Below, piece by piece: positions 34,083 to 42,265 of a DNA stretch of 64,000 bases (position 1 is the first letter of the stretch; every line of letters starts with the position of its first letter). Source of the DNA: Amycolatopsis sp. CA-128772. Its GTDB lineage: Bacteria; Actinomycetota; Actinomycetes; Mycobacteriales; Pseudonocardiaceae. Location of the stretch: NCBI RefSeq assembly GCF_002904295.1, contig NZ_PPHG01000009.1, positions 1-64,000 on the forward strand, given 5' to 3'. Position numbers and translations under genes: made by a program. The notes below the pieces were generated by a model. The model saw only the letters and a program-made list of their open reading frames with translations. It had not been told where the DNA came from and did not search any database.

Positions 34083-34874
34083 TCAGGCCCTTCTCTCGGT
34101 CAGTACGTCGGCGAGGTGGTCGAGCACCTGCTGCCAGCCGGGTTCGATCCCGGCGATGAACGGAACGGCGTCGACGGTCGTCGCCGTGATTTCGAGGCCC
34201 AGCCGCAGCTTCGTGCCGCCGGCACCCGGCTCGATGCGGAGGTCGTAGTGGCCGGTGAACGACGCCGGCCCCGTCACCGCGAGGTCGAAGACCAGGTGCG
34301 CCGGCTCCTCGGCGACCAGCACCCGGCCTTCGGAGTGGTACTCGGCGTCGGCGTCGCGGTAACCGAGCAGGACCCGGCCACCCGCCCGCGGTTCGAGGAC
34401 GCACGCGGTGATCGTCATCGACGGCGGCACCCACCACGACACCAGCAGGTCCGGCTCGGCCCAGTGCCGCCAGACGACCTCGGGCGGCCCGGGCAGCAGG
34501 CGCTCGAACGCGAACGACCGCCCGTCCGCCCACCGGTCCCGGTCCGCGGCCGCCGACTCCCGGTCGATGGCCGCGCGGTACCGCGCGACGACGTCCCGCT
34601 CCCCCGCGTGCCCTTCGGTGGCCTCGGCCAGCTCGCGCAGCCGGCCCGCGAGCGCCGCCAGCGGCTGCGCTTCCAGCGCGTGGACGCGCCGCTGCCCGAG
34701 CGGGAAGACGGTGACCAGCCCGGCGCGGGCCAGGGTCTGCAGGTGCTTGCTGGTCTGCGGCTGCCGCAGCCCGGTGAGCTCGGCCAGCTCCCCGACCGAG
34801 CGGGGACGCTCGGCGAGGAGCTCGACGATGCGCCAGCGTGCGGCGTCCCCGAGTGCGGCGGCGATCCGGTCCAT
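34083..34874 (-). CDS. ArsR-type HTH fused to an AHSA1/SRPBCC domain
   Basis: 263 residues. N-terminal ArsR winged helix (DRIAAALGDAARWRIVELLAERPRSVGELAELTGLRQPQTSKHLQTLARAGLV) without metal-binding cysteines; from about residue 115 an AHSA1-type ligand domain (FAFERLLPGPPEVVWRHWAEPDLLVSWWVPPSMT...VTGPASFTGHYDLRIEPGAGGTKLRLGL). The C-terminal fold may sense a hydrophobic ligand. First gene of an operon with a RibD-like reductase. Confidence 0.92.
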   Translation of the reverse strand: MDRIAAALGDAARWRIVELLAERPRSVGELAELTGLRQPQTSKHLQTLARAGLVTVFPLGQRRVHALEAQPLAALAGRLRELAEATEGHAGERDVVARYRAAIDRESAAADRDRWADGRSFAFERLLPGPPEVVWRHWAEPDLLVSWWVPPSMTITACVLEPRAGGRVLLGYRDADAEYHSEGRVLVAEEPAHLVFDLAVTGPASFTGHYDLRIEPGAGGTKLRLGLEITATTVDAVPFIAGIEPGWQQVLDHLADVLTERRA

Positions 34875-34883
34875 GGGACCTAG

Positions 34884-34904
34884 TATTCACACAGAAGAAT
34901 ATTC
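34884..34904. promoter_or_regulatory. AT-rich inverted repeats upstream of the ArsR fusion gene
   Basis: TATTC (34884-34888) pairs with GAATA (34897-34901), and GAATATTC (34897-34904) is itself palindromic. They begin 10 bases upstream of the ArsR start, in an unusually AT-rich patch, and probably contain the autoregulatory operator and promoter. Confidence 0.6.
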
Positions 34905-34907
34905 AGG

Positions 34908-35879
34908 TCAAGGAATATCTTCGGCGGGGAGCCAGCGGAGGCCGTAGGCGTATCCGAGCTGCGGCGCGGCGAACTCCTGGGCCACTTCGCACGCGCCGTC
35001 CAGCGGCAGGGCCGGCCCCGGTTGGGGCGGATCGGCGAGCACCGACGGCGGCACCCGGTCCAGCCGCCACACCACCCGCGGCGGCCGCCGGGGGTCGAAG
35101 CGGACCCGCACGGTGAACGATTCGCACGTCACCAGCGGCACGAACACGTACGAGGGCCGGGTCGGCCGGCCGTCCTGGAGCCGGAACACCAGCGAGTACG
35201 TGTGGCTGTCGCCGCGGGACAGGGGACGCGGCAGGTCGAGCAGCCAGCGGAAGTGCCGCTGGCCCTCCCGGTGGGCGGCGCTGATCCGGGCGCCGTGCTG
35301 GGCGTCCGCGGTGACGTGCCGCTCGCCGTCGCGGTCGTCGTAGGTGCGGGGCACCGTGAACTGCGCGGAAATCCGGCCGAGGTCGTCGCTGGTCGCCACG
35401 ATCAGGCGTTCCTCGGTCACCTCGGGCTCCGGCGTGTCGAGCCGCACGAGCACCTTGAGCCGCTTGACGAACCAGCCCTTGTCCGGATCGGGCACGCCGT
35501 CGCCCGGCCGCGTGCCGGCCTCGATCTCCGCGGCGAGACGGGCGAACGACCGGTCGATCCGCCGCCGGGCCGTGCGTTCGGAGACGCTCAGGCGTTCGGC
35601 GAGGACGCCGATCCGGTCGCTGAGGAGGGCGTGCTGCGCGCCGGGGGCGATGGCCAGCGCGACGTTCACCGCCAGCTGGTCGTCGGCCGGGAATTCCGCG
35701 ATCGCGGCGGAAATGGCTTCGCGCAGAACGCGCCGCGCGTCCCGGTCGCTCGTCGTCCGGTGGATTTCGCACCAGCCGGAGACGAGCGGCCCGAGCCGGC
35801 TGCGCAGCCGTTCGGCTTCCAATCCCCAGCCGCGCCGCAACGTCGTGAGTTCCCGGAGCAGCCCGTCCTTGTGTGCCAT
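34908..35879 (-). CDS. Unrecognised protein with a possible HTH segment
   Basis: 323 residues, no family recognised. N-terminal half is helical and includes a candidate HTH (IGVLAERLSVSERTARRRIDRSFARLAAEIEAG, about residues 90-120); the C-terminal half is beta-rich (RLIVATSDDLGRISAQFTVPRTYDDRDGERH, YSLVFRLQDGRPTRPSYVFVPLVTCESFTVRVRFDPRR). Such a layout fits a regulator with a sensing domain, but this is inference. Its end runs up to the ArsR operator. Divergent from the unknown gene at 35950; the 70-base gap must hold both promoters. Confidence 0.7.
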   Translation of the reverse strand: MAHKDGLLRELTTLRRGWGLEAERLRSRLGPLVSGWCEIHRTTSDRDARRVLREAISAAIAEFPADDQLAVNVALAIAPGAQHALLSDRIGVLAERLSVSERTARRRIDRSFARLAAEIEAGTRPGDGVPDPDKGWFVKRLKVLVRLDTPEPEVTEERLIVATSDDLGRISAQFTVPRTYDDRDGERHVTADAQHGARISAAHREGQRHFRWLLDLPRPLSRGDSHTYSLVFRLQDGRPTRPSYVFVPLVTCESFTVRVRFDPRRPPRVVWRLDRVPPSVLADPPQPGPALPLDGACEVAQEFAAPQLGYAYGLRWLPAEDIP

Positions 35880-35949
35880 GGGATTTCGATTGTGGCACGC
35901 GGGCTTCGCGGCGATCAGCGGCGCTCGCTGCGCCGATCAGGTGATTCCG

Positions 35950-37014
35950 ATGTGGCCTGTCGTTGGCCAGTCCGCCGTGGATTCGACCCGGCCGTGGCCT
36001 TTTCCCATTCTCCGGCTGCCCGACGATTTTCCCGTCGACATCGGGGAGGGAACGTTGCTCGGCACAGTGCACCCGGCCGACGTCGCCGGGATCCGGCGGC
36101 TGGCCCGCGACGGCCTGCTCGCCGGCTCGGCCGCGGCCGCCCAGCCCCGCGCGCTCGCCCGGTTGCGCGCCGGGGTCTACAGCGTGGCCTGGCCATTGGT
36201 CTTCACCCGGATCACGCGGCCGCTGGAGCACCGGCGCCGGCACGCGGACTGCGCCCGCGGGCTCGAGTGGCTGCGGCCGGACTGCCTCGACCGCTTCCAC
36301 GACGACGTGGAGGCGGTGGTGGAGCACGCGTTGCGGCGCGCGACGGACCCGATCGAGAACCTGGAGGGCTGGCTGTCGACCCGCCTCAACCCGGCAACGG
36401 TCGACGCGCACCGCCGCCGGCGCGGCGAAATCGGGGCCCTGCAACGGCCTCGTCTCCCGGCCTGGCTGGCCGACGCCCTCGGCGGCGACGCCTGGCTGTG
36501 CGATCTGGCGGTGCAGATCCTGCTCTGGGTCGGCGTCCCGGCGACGGCGGGAGCGGAGCTCTGGCCCCTGGACGGCTGGGCGGCGCGCCGGGCCGAGCGC
36601 ACGGGCGAGCCGGCGGCGGACCGCGACACCCTCGACGGCGAAGTCCGGCAGGTCCTGGCGGCGATGCGCACCCGCGAGCGGTGGCACGCCGAGCACGTGG
36701 AGCGCCCGCTGGGCCACAAGCAGGCCCCGGTGGCCCCGATGCCGGCGGAGCTCCCGGCCCTGGAGCTGGTCGGCCGCGAGGAACGGGCGGACGCCAGGCT
36801 GGCGGAACTGGCCGAGGAGGCATTGGGCGCGATCGAGCTCCGCTTGAACCGCGGAGAGGAGCCGGCAACGGCGGTGGCCACGGTGCTGACCTTGGTGTTC
36901 GGCGAGGACCCACTGGGAACCGCGGCCCGCGACGACTGGCTGGCCGCGGCCCTGGCGGACCCGGCGAGACTGGCCGGCATCGTGGCGACGGCGTTGGCGA
37001 TTCTGGGCCGTTGA
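35950..37014 (+). CDS. Unrecognised helical protein
   Basis: 354 residues, helix-rich, no signal peptide or membrane helix. Notable blocks: ADVAGIRRLARDGLLAG, ITRPLEHRRRHADCARGLEWLRPDCLDRFHDDVEAVVEHALRRA, TRLNPATVDAHRRRRGEIGALQRPRLPAWLADALGG and a C-terminal VATVLTLVFGEDPLGTAARDDWLAAAL. The middle faintly recalls sigma-factor-like helices, but I would not assign it. ATG at 35950 has AGGTGA at 5 bases; GTG at 35941 is possible. Divergent from the unknown gene at 35879. Confidence 0.7.
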   Translation: MWPVVGQSAVDSTRPWPFPILRLPDDFPVDIGEGTLLGTVHPADVAGIRRLARDGLLAGSAAAAQPRALARLRAGVYSVAWPLVFTRITRPLEHRRRHADCARGLEWLRPDCLDRFHDDVEAVVEHALRRATDPIENLEGWLSTRLNPATVDAHRRRRGEIGALQRPRLPAWLADALGGDAWLCDLAVQILLWVGVPATAGAELWPLDGWAARRAERTGEPAADRDTLDGEVRQVLAAMRTRERWHAEHVERPLGHKQAPVAPMPAELPALELVGREERADARLAELAEEALGAIELRLNRGEEPATAVATVLTLVFGEDPLGTAARDDWLAAALADPARLAGIVATALAILGR

Positions 37015-37138
37015 GCATCGCGACCGCCGGCCCACGCCGGCGGGACGCGACACAGCCGGCCACGTTCGCCACACGGCCGGCCAGGAAGCGGCGCAACCAA
37101 CCGCAGCCACCGACTCAGCCGCTCGCGGCGAGCCGTCC

Positions 37139-37333
37139 TCACCTCTCCGGCCTCGCGCCGTCCTCACCCACCCGCCGGCGGCGGCCCTCGAACACCGCCG
37201 CGAGGGTCTCCGGTGAGCAGCCGGCCGCCCGGGCTCGGGCGGCCGCCGCCGTCAGTTCGGCCAGGAGTACCTCGCGGACCGCTGCCCGGGCCGGCTCCGG
37301 GAGTCTTGCGGGCGGGGCCGCTGCTTCGGTCAC
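37139..37333 (-). CDS. Small unrecognised protein
   Basis: 64 residues, one predicted helix-rich stretch (ARAAVREVLLAELTAAAARARAAGCSPETLAAVFEGRRRR) and a charged tail. GTG at 37333 is preceded by AGGAGG at good distance, which supports expression. It follows the 37398-37952 gene by 64 bases on the same strand. Confidence 0.55.
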   Translation of the reverse strand: MTEAAAPPARLPEPARAAVREVLLAELTAAAARARAAGCSPETLAAVFEGRRRRVGEDGARPER

Positions 37334-37397
37334 CCTCGGCCTCCTCTCCCGCCCGTGCCGGCCCTCGCCGGCCCAGACTTCACCTGACGGACAGTCC

Positions 37398-37952
37398 TCA
37401 CCGCCACCACGGGGGCGGGGGCACCGGCAGCTGCAGGGGGCAGCCGCCGGTGTGGCGGCCCGTCCAGCAGTCCGCCAGCCAGCGGGCCAGCGCCACCGGC
37501 CCGAGGAGGCTGTCCTCCCACACCGGGGTCAGCTCGCCCGCGCGGCGCAGCATCGCTTCCGCCGTGCCGCAGAAGGAGACCACCGCAGCGACCGCCGCGT
37601 CGGCCCGTTCGGCGGGCCAGGCGACCGCGGCTCGCGGCAGCCGGGCCGGGATGGCCAGGCCGGTGGCCACGGTGCAGTTGCGCGCCAGCAGCAGGGCGAG
37701 ATCGAACTCGACCGCTTCGGCGTGACGTTGTCTGGCTCGCCAGCGCGGCGAAGCCGCGGCCGCGTACAGCCCGGCCAACCGGGCGGCGGCCAGCCCGTCC
37801 CACACCGTCAGGAGCACCGCTCGCGTGTCGGCCGGATGGGCCTCGGCGAGCTCGTGGGTGACAGCGCTGAGCCAGGCACACGGGTCCTTGACTTGACGAT
37901 CAGCGGCGACGGTCACGGCTGTCAGTTTCCCACCGGGGCGCGCTCCGAACAC
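37398..37952 (-). CDS. Unrecognised protein
   Basis: 184 residues or fewer. Helix-rich (WLSAVTHELAEAHPADTRAVLLTVWDGLAAARLAGLYAAAA, FDLALLLARNCTVATGLAIPARLP) with a Trp/Pro-rich end and several cysteines (NCTV, SFCG, DCWTG, GGCPL). No family recognised. The start is uncertain: GTG at 37952 or GTG at 37916 (VTVAADRQVKDP); neither has a clear Shine-Dalgarno. Confidence 0.55.
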   Translation of the reverse strand: MFGARPGGKLTAVTVAADRQVKDPCAWLSAVTHELAEAHPADTRAVLLTVWDGLAAARLAGLYAAAASPRWRARQRHAEAVEFDLALLLARNCTVATGLAIPARLPRAAVAWPAERADAAVAAVVSFCGTAEAMLRRAGELTPVWEDSLLGPVALARWLADCWTGRHTGGCPLQLPVPPPPWWR

Positions 37953-38120
37953 GAAATGATCATGGTTCAGCCGAGGACCACCCGGTCAGTGGCGAACCGT
38001 TGAGCGGCCACGTAACCCAATCGGGTACTGGGCGTGACCGAATCGTCACTGGCGTGCCATCATGTCGGCGCTCAGTGCCGAGCACGCCCTCCCGACCGTT
38101 CCCGCGAAAGGCCCCCACGA

Positions 38121-38402
38121 GTGATCAAGATCAGCAAGAGCCTGGCCGGCACCCAGCGCGTCACCTTCAGCCTCCCGGCCGGCGCGCCGCCCGGACGGGT
38201 GAGCGTCGTCGGCTCGTTCAACGACTGGACGCCGGGCCGCCACCACCTCACCCCGCGCTCCAACGGCCGCCGCTCGGCGTCGATCGACGTGACACCGGGC
38301 ACCGTGCTGCACTTCCGCTACCTCGGCGAAGACGGCCACTGGTTCGACGACCCCGACCTGCCCGACCGCGTGGACGGCAACTGCGTCTGCACGACTCCCT
38401 GA
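38121..38402 (+). CDS. Stand-alone CBM48/AMPK1-like glycogen-binding domain protein
   Basis: 93 residues: a single early-set domain (RVTFSLPAGAPPGRVSVVGSFNDWTPGRHHLTPRSNGRRSASIDVTPGTVLHFRYLGEDGHWFDDPD). The VSVVGSFNDW block is the CBM48 signature. Such small proteins are common in actinomycetes; they may bind glycogen or starch. GTG at 38121. Convergent with the LysR effector-domain gene. Confidence 0.85.
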   Translation: MIKISKSLAGTQRVTFSLPAGAPPGRVSVVGSFNDWTPGRHHLTPRSNGRRSASIDVTPGTVLHFRYLGEDGHWFDDPDLPDRVDGNCVCTTP

Positions 38403-38509
38403 CGCCCAGGCCCGGCGGCGCCGCTTCCACCCCGCCGGGCCGGCTTCGGCGTTGCTCCACCGACCCCTCCGGACGCCCGCGCTGCACCGCCGCAGTCCTC
38501 CCCGGCGGC

Positions 38510-39214
38510 TCAGCCCCGGCGGCGCCGCTTCCCCGGCCCGCCGCCCCGCCGGGCCGGCTTCGCCGCGGCCTTCCGCTCCACCGGCTTCCGCTCCACGCGC
38601 TTGCGCTCCACCGCCGCCGGCGGGCGCCCCCGGGTGCTGTTCACCGTGCGGCCGCGGACGATGCCGATGAACTGCTCCATCAGGTCCGTCGTCTCCTCCT
38701 CCGGCCACGACAGCGCCACGCTCGACTGCGGTGCGTCCGCCACCGTCCGGTAGGTCAGGTCCCGGCGGTGGTGCAGCCGCGCCAGCGACTGCGGGACGAC
38801 GAGCACGCCGACGCCCGCCGCGACCAGCTCGATCGCGTCCGCCGTCGTCTCCGGGCGGGAGACCGCCGCACGGCCCGGGAACGACGGCCACTCCAGCGTG
38901 TCGTCGAGGGCGTGCAGCACCACCTCGTCGGCCAAGTCCACGGTGGACACTTCGTCCGCCGCCGCCAGCAGGTGGTCCTTGGGCACCACGACCACCGACG
39001 TCTCGGTGTACAGCGGGATCGCGTGCAGGCCGTCGCGGTCGATCGGGGAACGCAGGAGGGCCGCGTCGGCGTCGCCGGCGCGCAGCAGGCCGGTTGCGTC
39101 GGCGGCGGCCACCGGGACCAGGATCAGCGGGACCTCCGGGACCCGCTCGGCCCAGGTCCGCACCCACTTGGCGGGGGTCGCTCCCGGGACGTACGCGAGC
39201 TTGAAAGAGGTCAC
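38510..39214 (-). CDS. LysR effector-binding domain protein lacking an HTH
   Basis: 234 residues. It begins directly with a LysR substrate-binding fold (FKLAYVPGATPAKWVRTWAERVPEVPLILVPVAAADATGLLRAGDADAALLRSP, IELVAAGVGVLVVPQSLARL) and ends in a basic tail (RKRVERKPVERKAAAKPARR then Gly/Arg-rich). No DNA-binding domain is encoded upstream in any frame, since the divergent DUF5997 gene starts 42 bases away. The basic tail could bind nucleic acid. Confidence 0.87.
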   Translation of the reverse strand: MTSFKLAYVPGATPAKWVRTWAERVPEVPLILVPVAAADATGLLRAGDADAALLRSPIDRDGLHAIPLYTETSVVVVPKDHLLAAADEVSTVDLADEVVLHALDDTLEWPSFPGRAAVSRPETTADAIELVAAGVGVLVVPQSLARLHHRRDLTYRTVADAPQSSVALSWPEEETTDLMEQFIGIVRGRTVNSTRGRPPAAVERKRVERKPVERKAAAKPARRGGGPGKRRRRG

Positions 39215-39256
39215 CGGGTCAGGTTACCGGGAGTGACGCTGGCTACCCTGGACGGC

Positions 39257-39628
39257 ATGACGTCGCACAAGACCGCCCAGACGATGAAGCCCGCGACGGC
39301 GGCGAAGAAGCTGGGTGTGTACCTCGAAGCCACCCCCGCGGAGTTCCAGGAGGGCGTGGTCACGCGCGACGAGCTCAACGCCCTGCAGGCGGACCCGCCC
39401 GAGTGGCTGCGGGAGCTGCGCCGCACCGGCCCGCACCCGCGTCCGGTGGTCGCGGCGAAGCTGGGCGTCTCCATCGGCGGCCTCACCCGCGGCGGGATCA
39501 CCGAGCCGCTGACGACGGAGCAGATCGACGAGCTGAAGGCGCAGAGCCCCGACTGGCTGGTGCGCGAGCGCGCCACGCAGGCCGAGGTGCGGAAGGAAAC
39601 CGTGCGGGTGAAAGAAAAGAACCGCTGA
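39257..39628 (+). CDS. DUF5997 family protein
   Basis: 123 residues: QTMKPATAAKKLGVYLEATPAEFQEGVVTRDELNALQADPPEWLRELRRTGPHPRPVVAAKLGVSIGGLTRGGITEPLTTEQIDELKAQSPDWLV. A conserved actinobacterial family of unknown function. The pairing with the HTH-less LysR domain gene, divergently transcribed, suggests a shared role. ATG at 39257. Confidence 0.88.
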   Translation: MTSHKTAQTMKPATAAKKLGVYLEATPAEFQEGVVTRDELNALQADPPEWLRELRRTGPHPRPVVAAKLGVSIGGLTRGGITEPLTTEQIDELKAQSPDWLVRERATQAEVRKETVRVKEKNR

Positions 39629-39656
39629 GCGGGGCACGCCCGGCAAGATGGCGGGC

Positions 39657-40859
39657 ATGACTGCCGACATCTCGCCCGGGGAAGCCGAGCGCCTCGACGC
39701 CGAAGACGAACTCGCCGCGTTCCGCGAGCGGTTCGTGCCGATCAGCGACCCCGGCGTCGTGGCCTACCTGGACGGGAACTCCCTGGGCCGTCCCCTGCGC
39801 GCCACCGCCGACCGGCTGCAGGAACTCGTCGCGCACGAGTGGGGCGGCCGGCTGATCCGGTCGTGGGAAGAGCGCTGGCTCACGCTGCCTGAAGAGATCG
39901 GCGACGAGCTCGGCCGCGTCGCGCTCGGGGCCGCGCCCGGCCAGACGATCGTCGCCGACTCGACGTCGGTGTGCCTCTACAAGACGCTCCGGTCGGCTGT
40001 CGCGCTGCGGCCCGGCCGCGACGAGCTCGTCACCGACACCGCGAACTTTCCCACCGACCGGTTCCTGGTCGAGAGCGTCGCCGCCGAACTCGGCCTCACC
40101 GTCCGGTGGATCGAAGGCGACGCCGACGTCGCCGCGGTCACCGGGCCGCGGACCGCGGCGGTCGTGCTGTCCCACGTGGACTACCGGACGGCGGCGATCA
40201 CCGACCTGGCCGCCGTGACGCGGCTGGTGCACGAGCGCGGCGGCCTCGTGGTCTGGGACCTCTGCCACAGCGTCGGCTCGATCCCGGTCGAGCTGGACGC
40301 CGCCGAGGCCGACTTCGCCGTCGGCTGCACCTACAAGTTCCTCAACGCCGGGCCCGGCGCGCCCGCGTTCCTCTACGTCAACGCGCGCCACCACGAGGCG
40401 TTCGGCCAGCCCATCACCGGCTGGATGGGCGCGGCCGACACCTTCGGCATGGCCGCGCAGTACGTGCCCGCGCCCGGGATCCGGCGGGCGCTGTCCGGCA
40501 CTCCGCCGGTGCTCGGCATGGTGGGCGTCCAGGAGGGCGTGGCGCTGCTGGCGGAAGCGGGGATCGACCGCGTGCGGGCCAAGGCCGTGGCGCTGGGCCG
40601 GTGGGTGCTCGCCCTCGCCGACGCGTGGCTCGTCCCGCTCGGCTTCACCGTCGCCTCGCCGCGCGACGACGACCGCCGCGGCGGTCACGTCACCCTCCGG
40701 CACCCGGACGCCGAACGGCTTTCGCGGGTCCTCATCGAGAACGGCGTGCTCATCGACTTCCGCCGTCCCGACGGCATCCGGATCGGGCTGAGCCCGCTCA
40801 CCACCGGGTTCGCCGAAGTGCGGCGGGCCATGGACCGCATCCGCGAGCTGGCCGGCTGA
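39657..40859 (+). CDS. kynU: Kynureninase
   Basis: PLP enzyme that splits L-kynurenine into anthranilate and alanine. 400 residues: YLDGNSLGRPLRAT, WGGRLIRSWEERWLTLP, TDTANFPTDRFLVES, LSHVDYRTAAITDL, WDLCHSVGSIPVEL and the Schiff-base lysine in FAVGCTYKFLNAGPGAPAFLYVN. No other kyn gene is next to it, so it may salvage kynurenine or feed anthranilate to a pathway elsewhere. ATG at 39648 is an alternative start. Confidence 0.93.
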   Translation: MTADISPGEAERLDAEDELAAFRERFVPISDPGVVAYLDGNSLGRPLRATADRLQELVAHEWGGRLIRSWEERWLTLPEEIGDELGRVALGAAPGQTIVADSTSVCLYKTLRSAVALRPGRDELVTDTANFPTDRFLVESVAAELGLTVRWIEGDADVAAVTGPRTAAVVLSHVDYRTAAITDLAAVTRLVHERGGLVVWDLCHSVGSIPVELDAAEADFAVGCTYKFLNAGPGAPAFLYVNARHHEAFGQPITGWMGAADTFGMAAQYVPAPGIRRALSGTPPVLGMVGVQEGVALLAEAGIDRVRAKAVALGRWVLALADAWLVPLGFTVASPRDDDRRGGHVTLRHPDAERLSRVLIENGVLIDFRRPDGIRIGLSPLTTGFAEVRRAMDRIRELAG

Positions 40860-40873
40860 CCACCCGCGGATTC

Positions 40874-40901
40874 AGTAGCCATGTACTTAGTAGCCATGTA
40901 C
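40874..40901. promoter_or_regulatory. Direct repeat upstream of the MarR gene
   Basis: AGTAGCCATGTAC occurs at 40874-40886 and again at 40889-40901, 15 bp apart, ending 10 bases before the MarR GTG. A TACTTAGTA inverted repeat spans the junction. Probable MarR operator. Confidence 0.65.
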
Positions 40902-40911
40902 AGTAACTGCC

Positions 40912-41349
40912 GTGAGCACTCCGGGACACCTCGTCTGGCGCCTCTCCACGAAGTGGCGGGTGGCGGTGGACCGCGCCCTCGCCCCCGCCGGGCTGACGCA
41001 CGCGCAGTACGTCTTCCTGTCCTCGCTCTTCGGCCTGGAGCGCGCCGGCGAGCGGCCGAGCCAGCGCGAACTGGCCGAGCACACCGGGCTGGAAGCGCTC
41101 TACGTCTCCAAGCTCGCGCGCACGCTCGACGCCGGCGGTCTCGTCGAGCGCACCCGTGACCCCGCCGACACCCGGACCGTCCGGCTGCGCCTCACCGCCC
41201 GCGGGCGCGAGGTGACCGAGCCGGCGATCGCCACCGTGGCCGCGCTGCTCGACCGGCTCCTCGAACCCCTCGGCGGCCGGGCCGGCGAGCGCACCGCGGC
41301 GCTGGCGCGCGAGCTCACGGTCCTCCTCGACACCCCGCTGGATTCCTGA
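40912..41349 (+). CDS. MarR family regulator
   Basis: 145 residues: winged HTH (LTHAQYVFLSSLFGLERAGERPSQRELAEHTGLEALYVSKLARTLDAGGLVERTRDPADTRTVRLRLTARG). GTG at 40912 lies right after the repeated operator. It is followed at 11 bases by the haloalkane dehalogenase gene, so the pair is likely one operon under MarR control. Confidence 0.93.
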   Translation: MSTPGHLVWRLSTKWRVAVDRALAPAGLTHAQYVFLSSLFGLERAGERPSQRELAEHTGLEALYVSKLARTLDAGGLVERTRDPADTRTVRLRLTARGREVTEPAIATVAALLDRLLEPLGGRAGERTAALARELTVLLDTPLDS

Positions 41350-41360
41350 AGGGACTCCGC

Positions 41361-42197
41361 ATGCTGCACCACGAAGAAACCGGCACCGGCACCCCGATCG
41401 TCTTCCTGCACGGCAATCCCGGCTCCTCGCACGGCTGGCGCCACGTCCTCCCGCACGTCGGCGGCGGCCGGCTGCTCGCCCCCGACCTGATCGGCATGGG
41501 CCGCTCGCCCAAGCCGGACATCCCGTACTCGTTCGCCGACCACGCCCGCCACCTCGACACGTGGTTCGACGCGCTCGGTCTCGACGACGTAGTCCTGGTC
41601 GGGCACGACTGGGGTGGTGCGCTCGCGTTCGACTGGGCCGCCCGGCATCCGGACCGGATCCGCGGGGTCGCGTTCTTCGAAACCATCGTCAAGCCGATGG
41701 CCTGGGACGACCTGACGCCGCAGGCGGCCGAGCGCTCGCGCAGCATCCGCACCCCGGGCGTCGGCGAGGAAATGGTGCTGACGCAGGACCTGTTCATCCG
41801 CCAGGCGTTCACCGGCGGCGTGCGCACGCCGGTCGGCGAGGACGACCTGGCCGCCTACCTCGCCCCGTTCCCGACCCCCGAGAGCCGCCGCCCGGTCCTC
41901 GCCTGGGCCCGCCAGCTGCCCCTCGGCGGCGACCCGGCGGAGCTGGTCGAGCGCATCGAGACCTACGACGAGTGGCTGGCGGCGAGCGACGGCACGCCCA
42001 AGCTGCTCATGACGTTCGAAGGCTCACCGACGCTGCTCATCGGCGAGAAGATGACGCGGTGGTGCACCGAGCACGTGGCCGCGCTGGACGTGGTCGCCTG
42101 TGGGGAGGCCGGGCACCACGCCCAGGAGGACCGGCCCAAAGAGATCGCCGCGGAGATCGCGGCGTGGCTCGACCGGCACGGGCTGCGCCAGGCGTAA
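41361..42197 (+). CDS. Haloalkane dehalogenase family alpha/beta hydrolase
   Basis: 278 residues. All the haloalkane dehalogenase hallmarks are visible: halide-binding Asn19 in HGNPGSS, nucleophile Asp83 with neighbouring Trp84 in GHDWGGALAF, acid Glu107 (FFETIV) and His252 in GHHAQEDRP. This arrangement fits the LinB/DhaA group (HLD-II), which releases halide from haloalkanes. Co-transcribed with MarR upstream and convergent with the TetR-alkB unit. Confidence 0.9.
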   Translation: MLHHEETGTGTPIVFLHGNPGSSHGWRHVLPHVGGGRLLAPDLIGMGRSPKPDIPYSFADHARHLDTWFDALGLDDVVLVGHDWGGALAFDWAARHPDRIRGVAFFETIVKPMAWDDLTPQAAERSRSIRTPGVGEEMVLTQDLFIRQAFTGGVRTPVGEDDLAAYLAPFPTPESRRPVLAWARQLPLGGDPAELVERIETYDEWLAASDGTPKLLMTFEGSPTLLIGEKMTRWCTEHVAALDVVACGEAGHHAQEDRPKEIAAEIAAWLDRHGLRQA

Positions 42198-42265
42198 CGC
42201 CCGGCGGTCGTCGCCGCGACCATGAACGTCTTCGCACCTTCGGCCGCCGTCGCTGAACACTGCGG

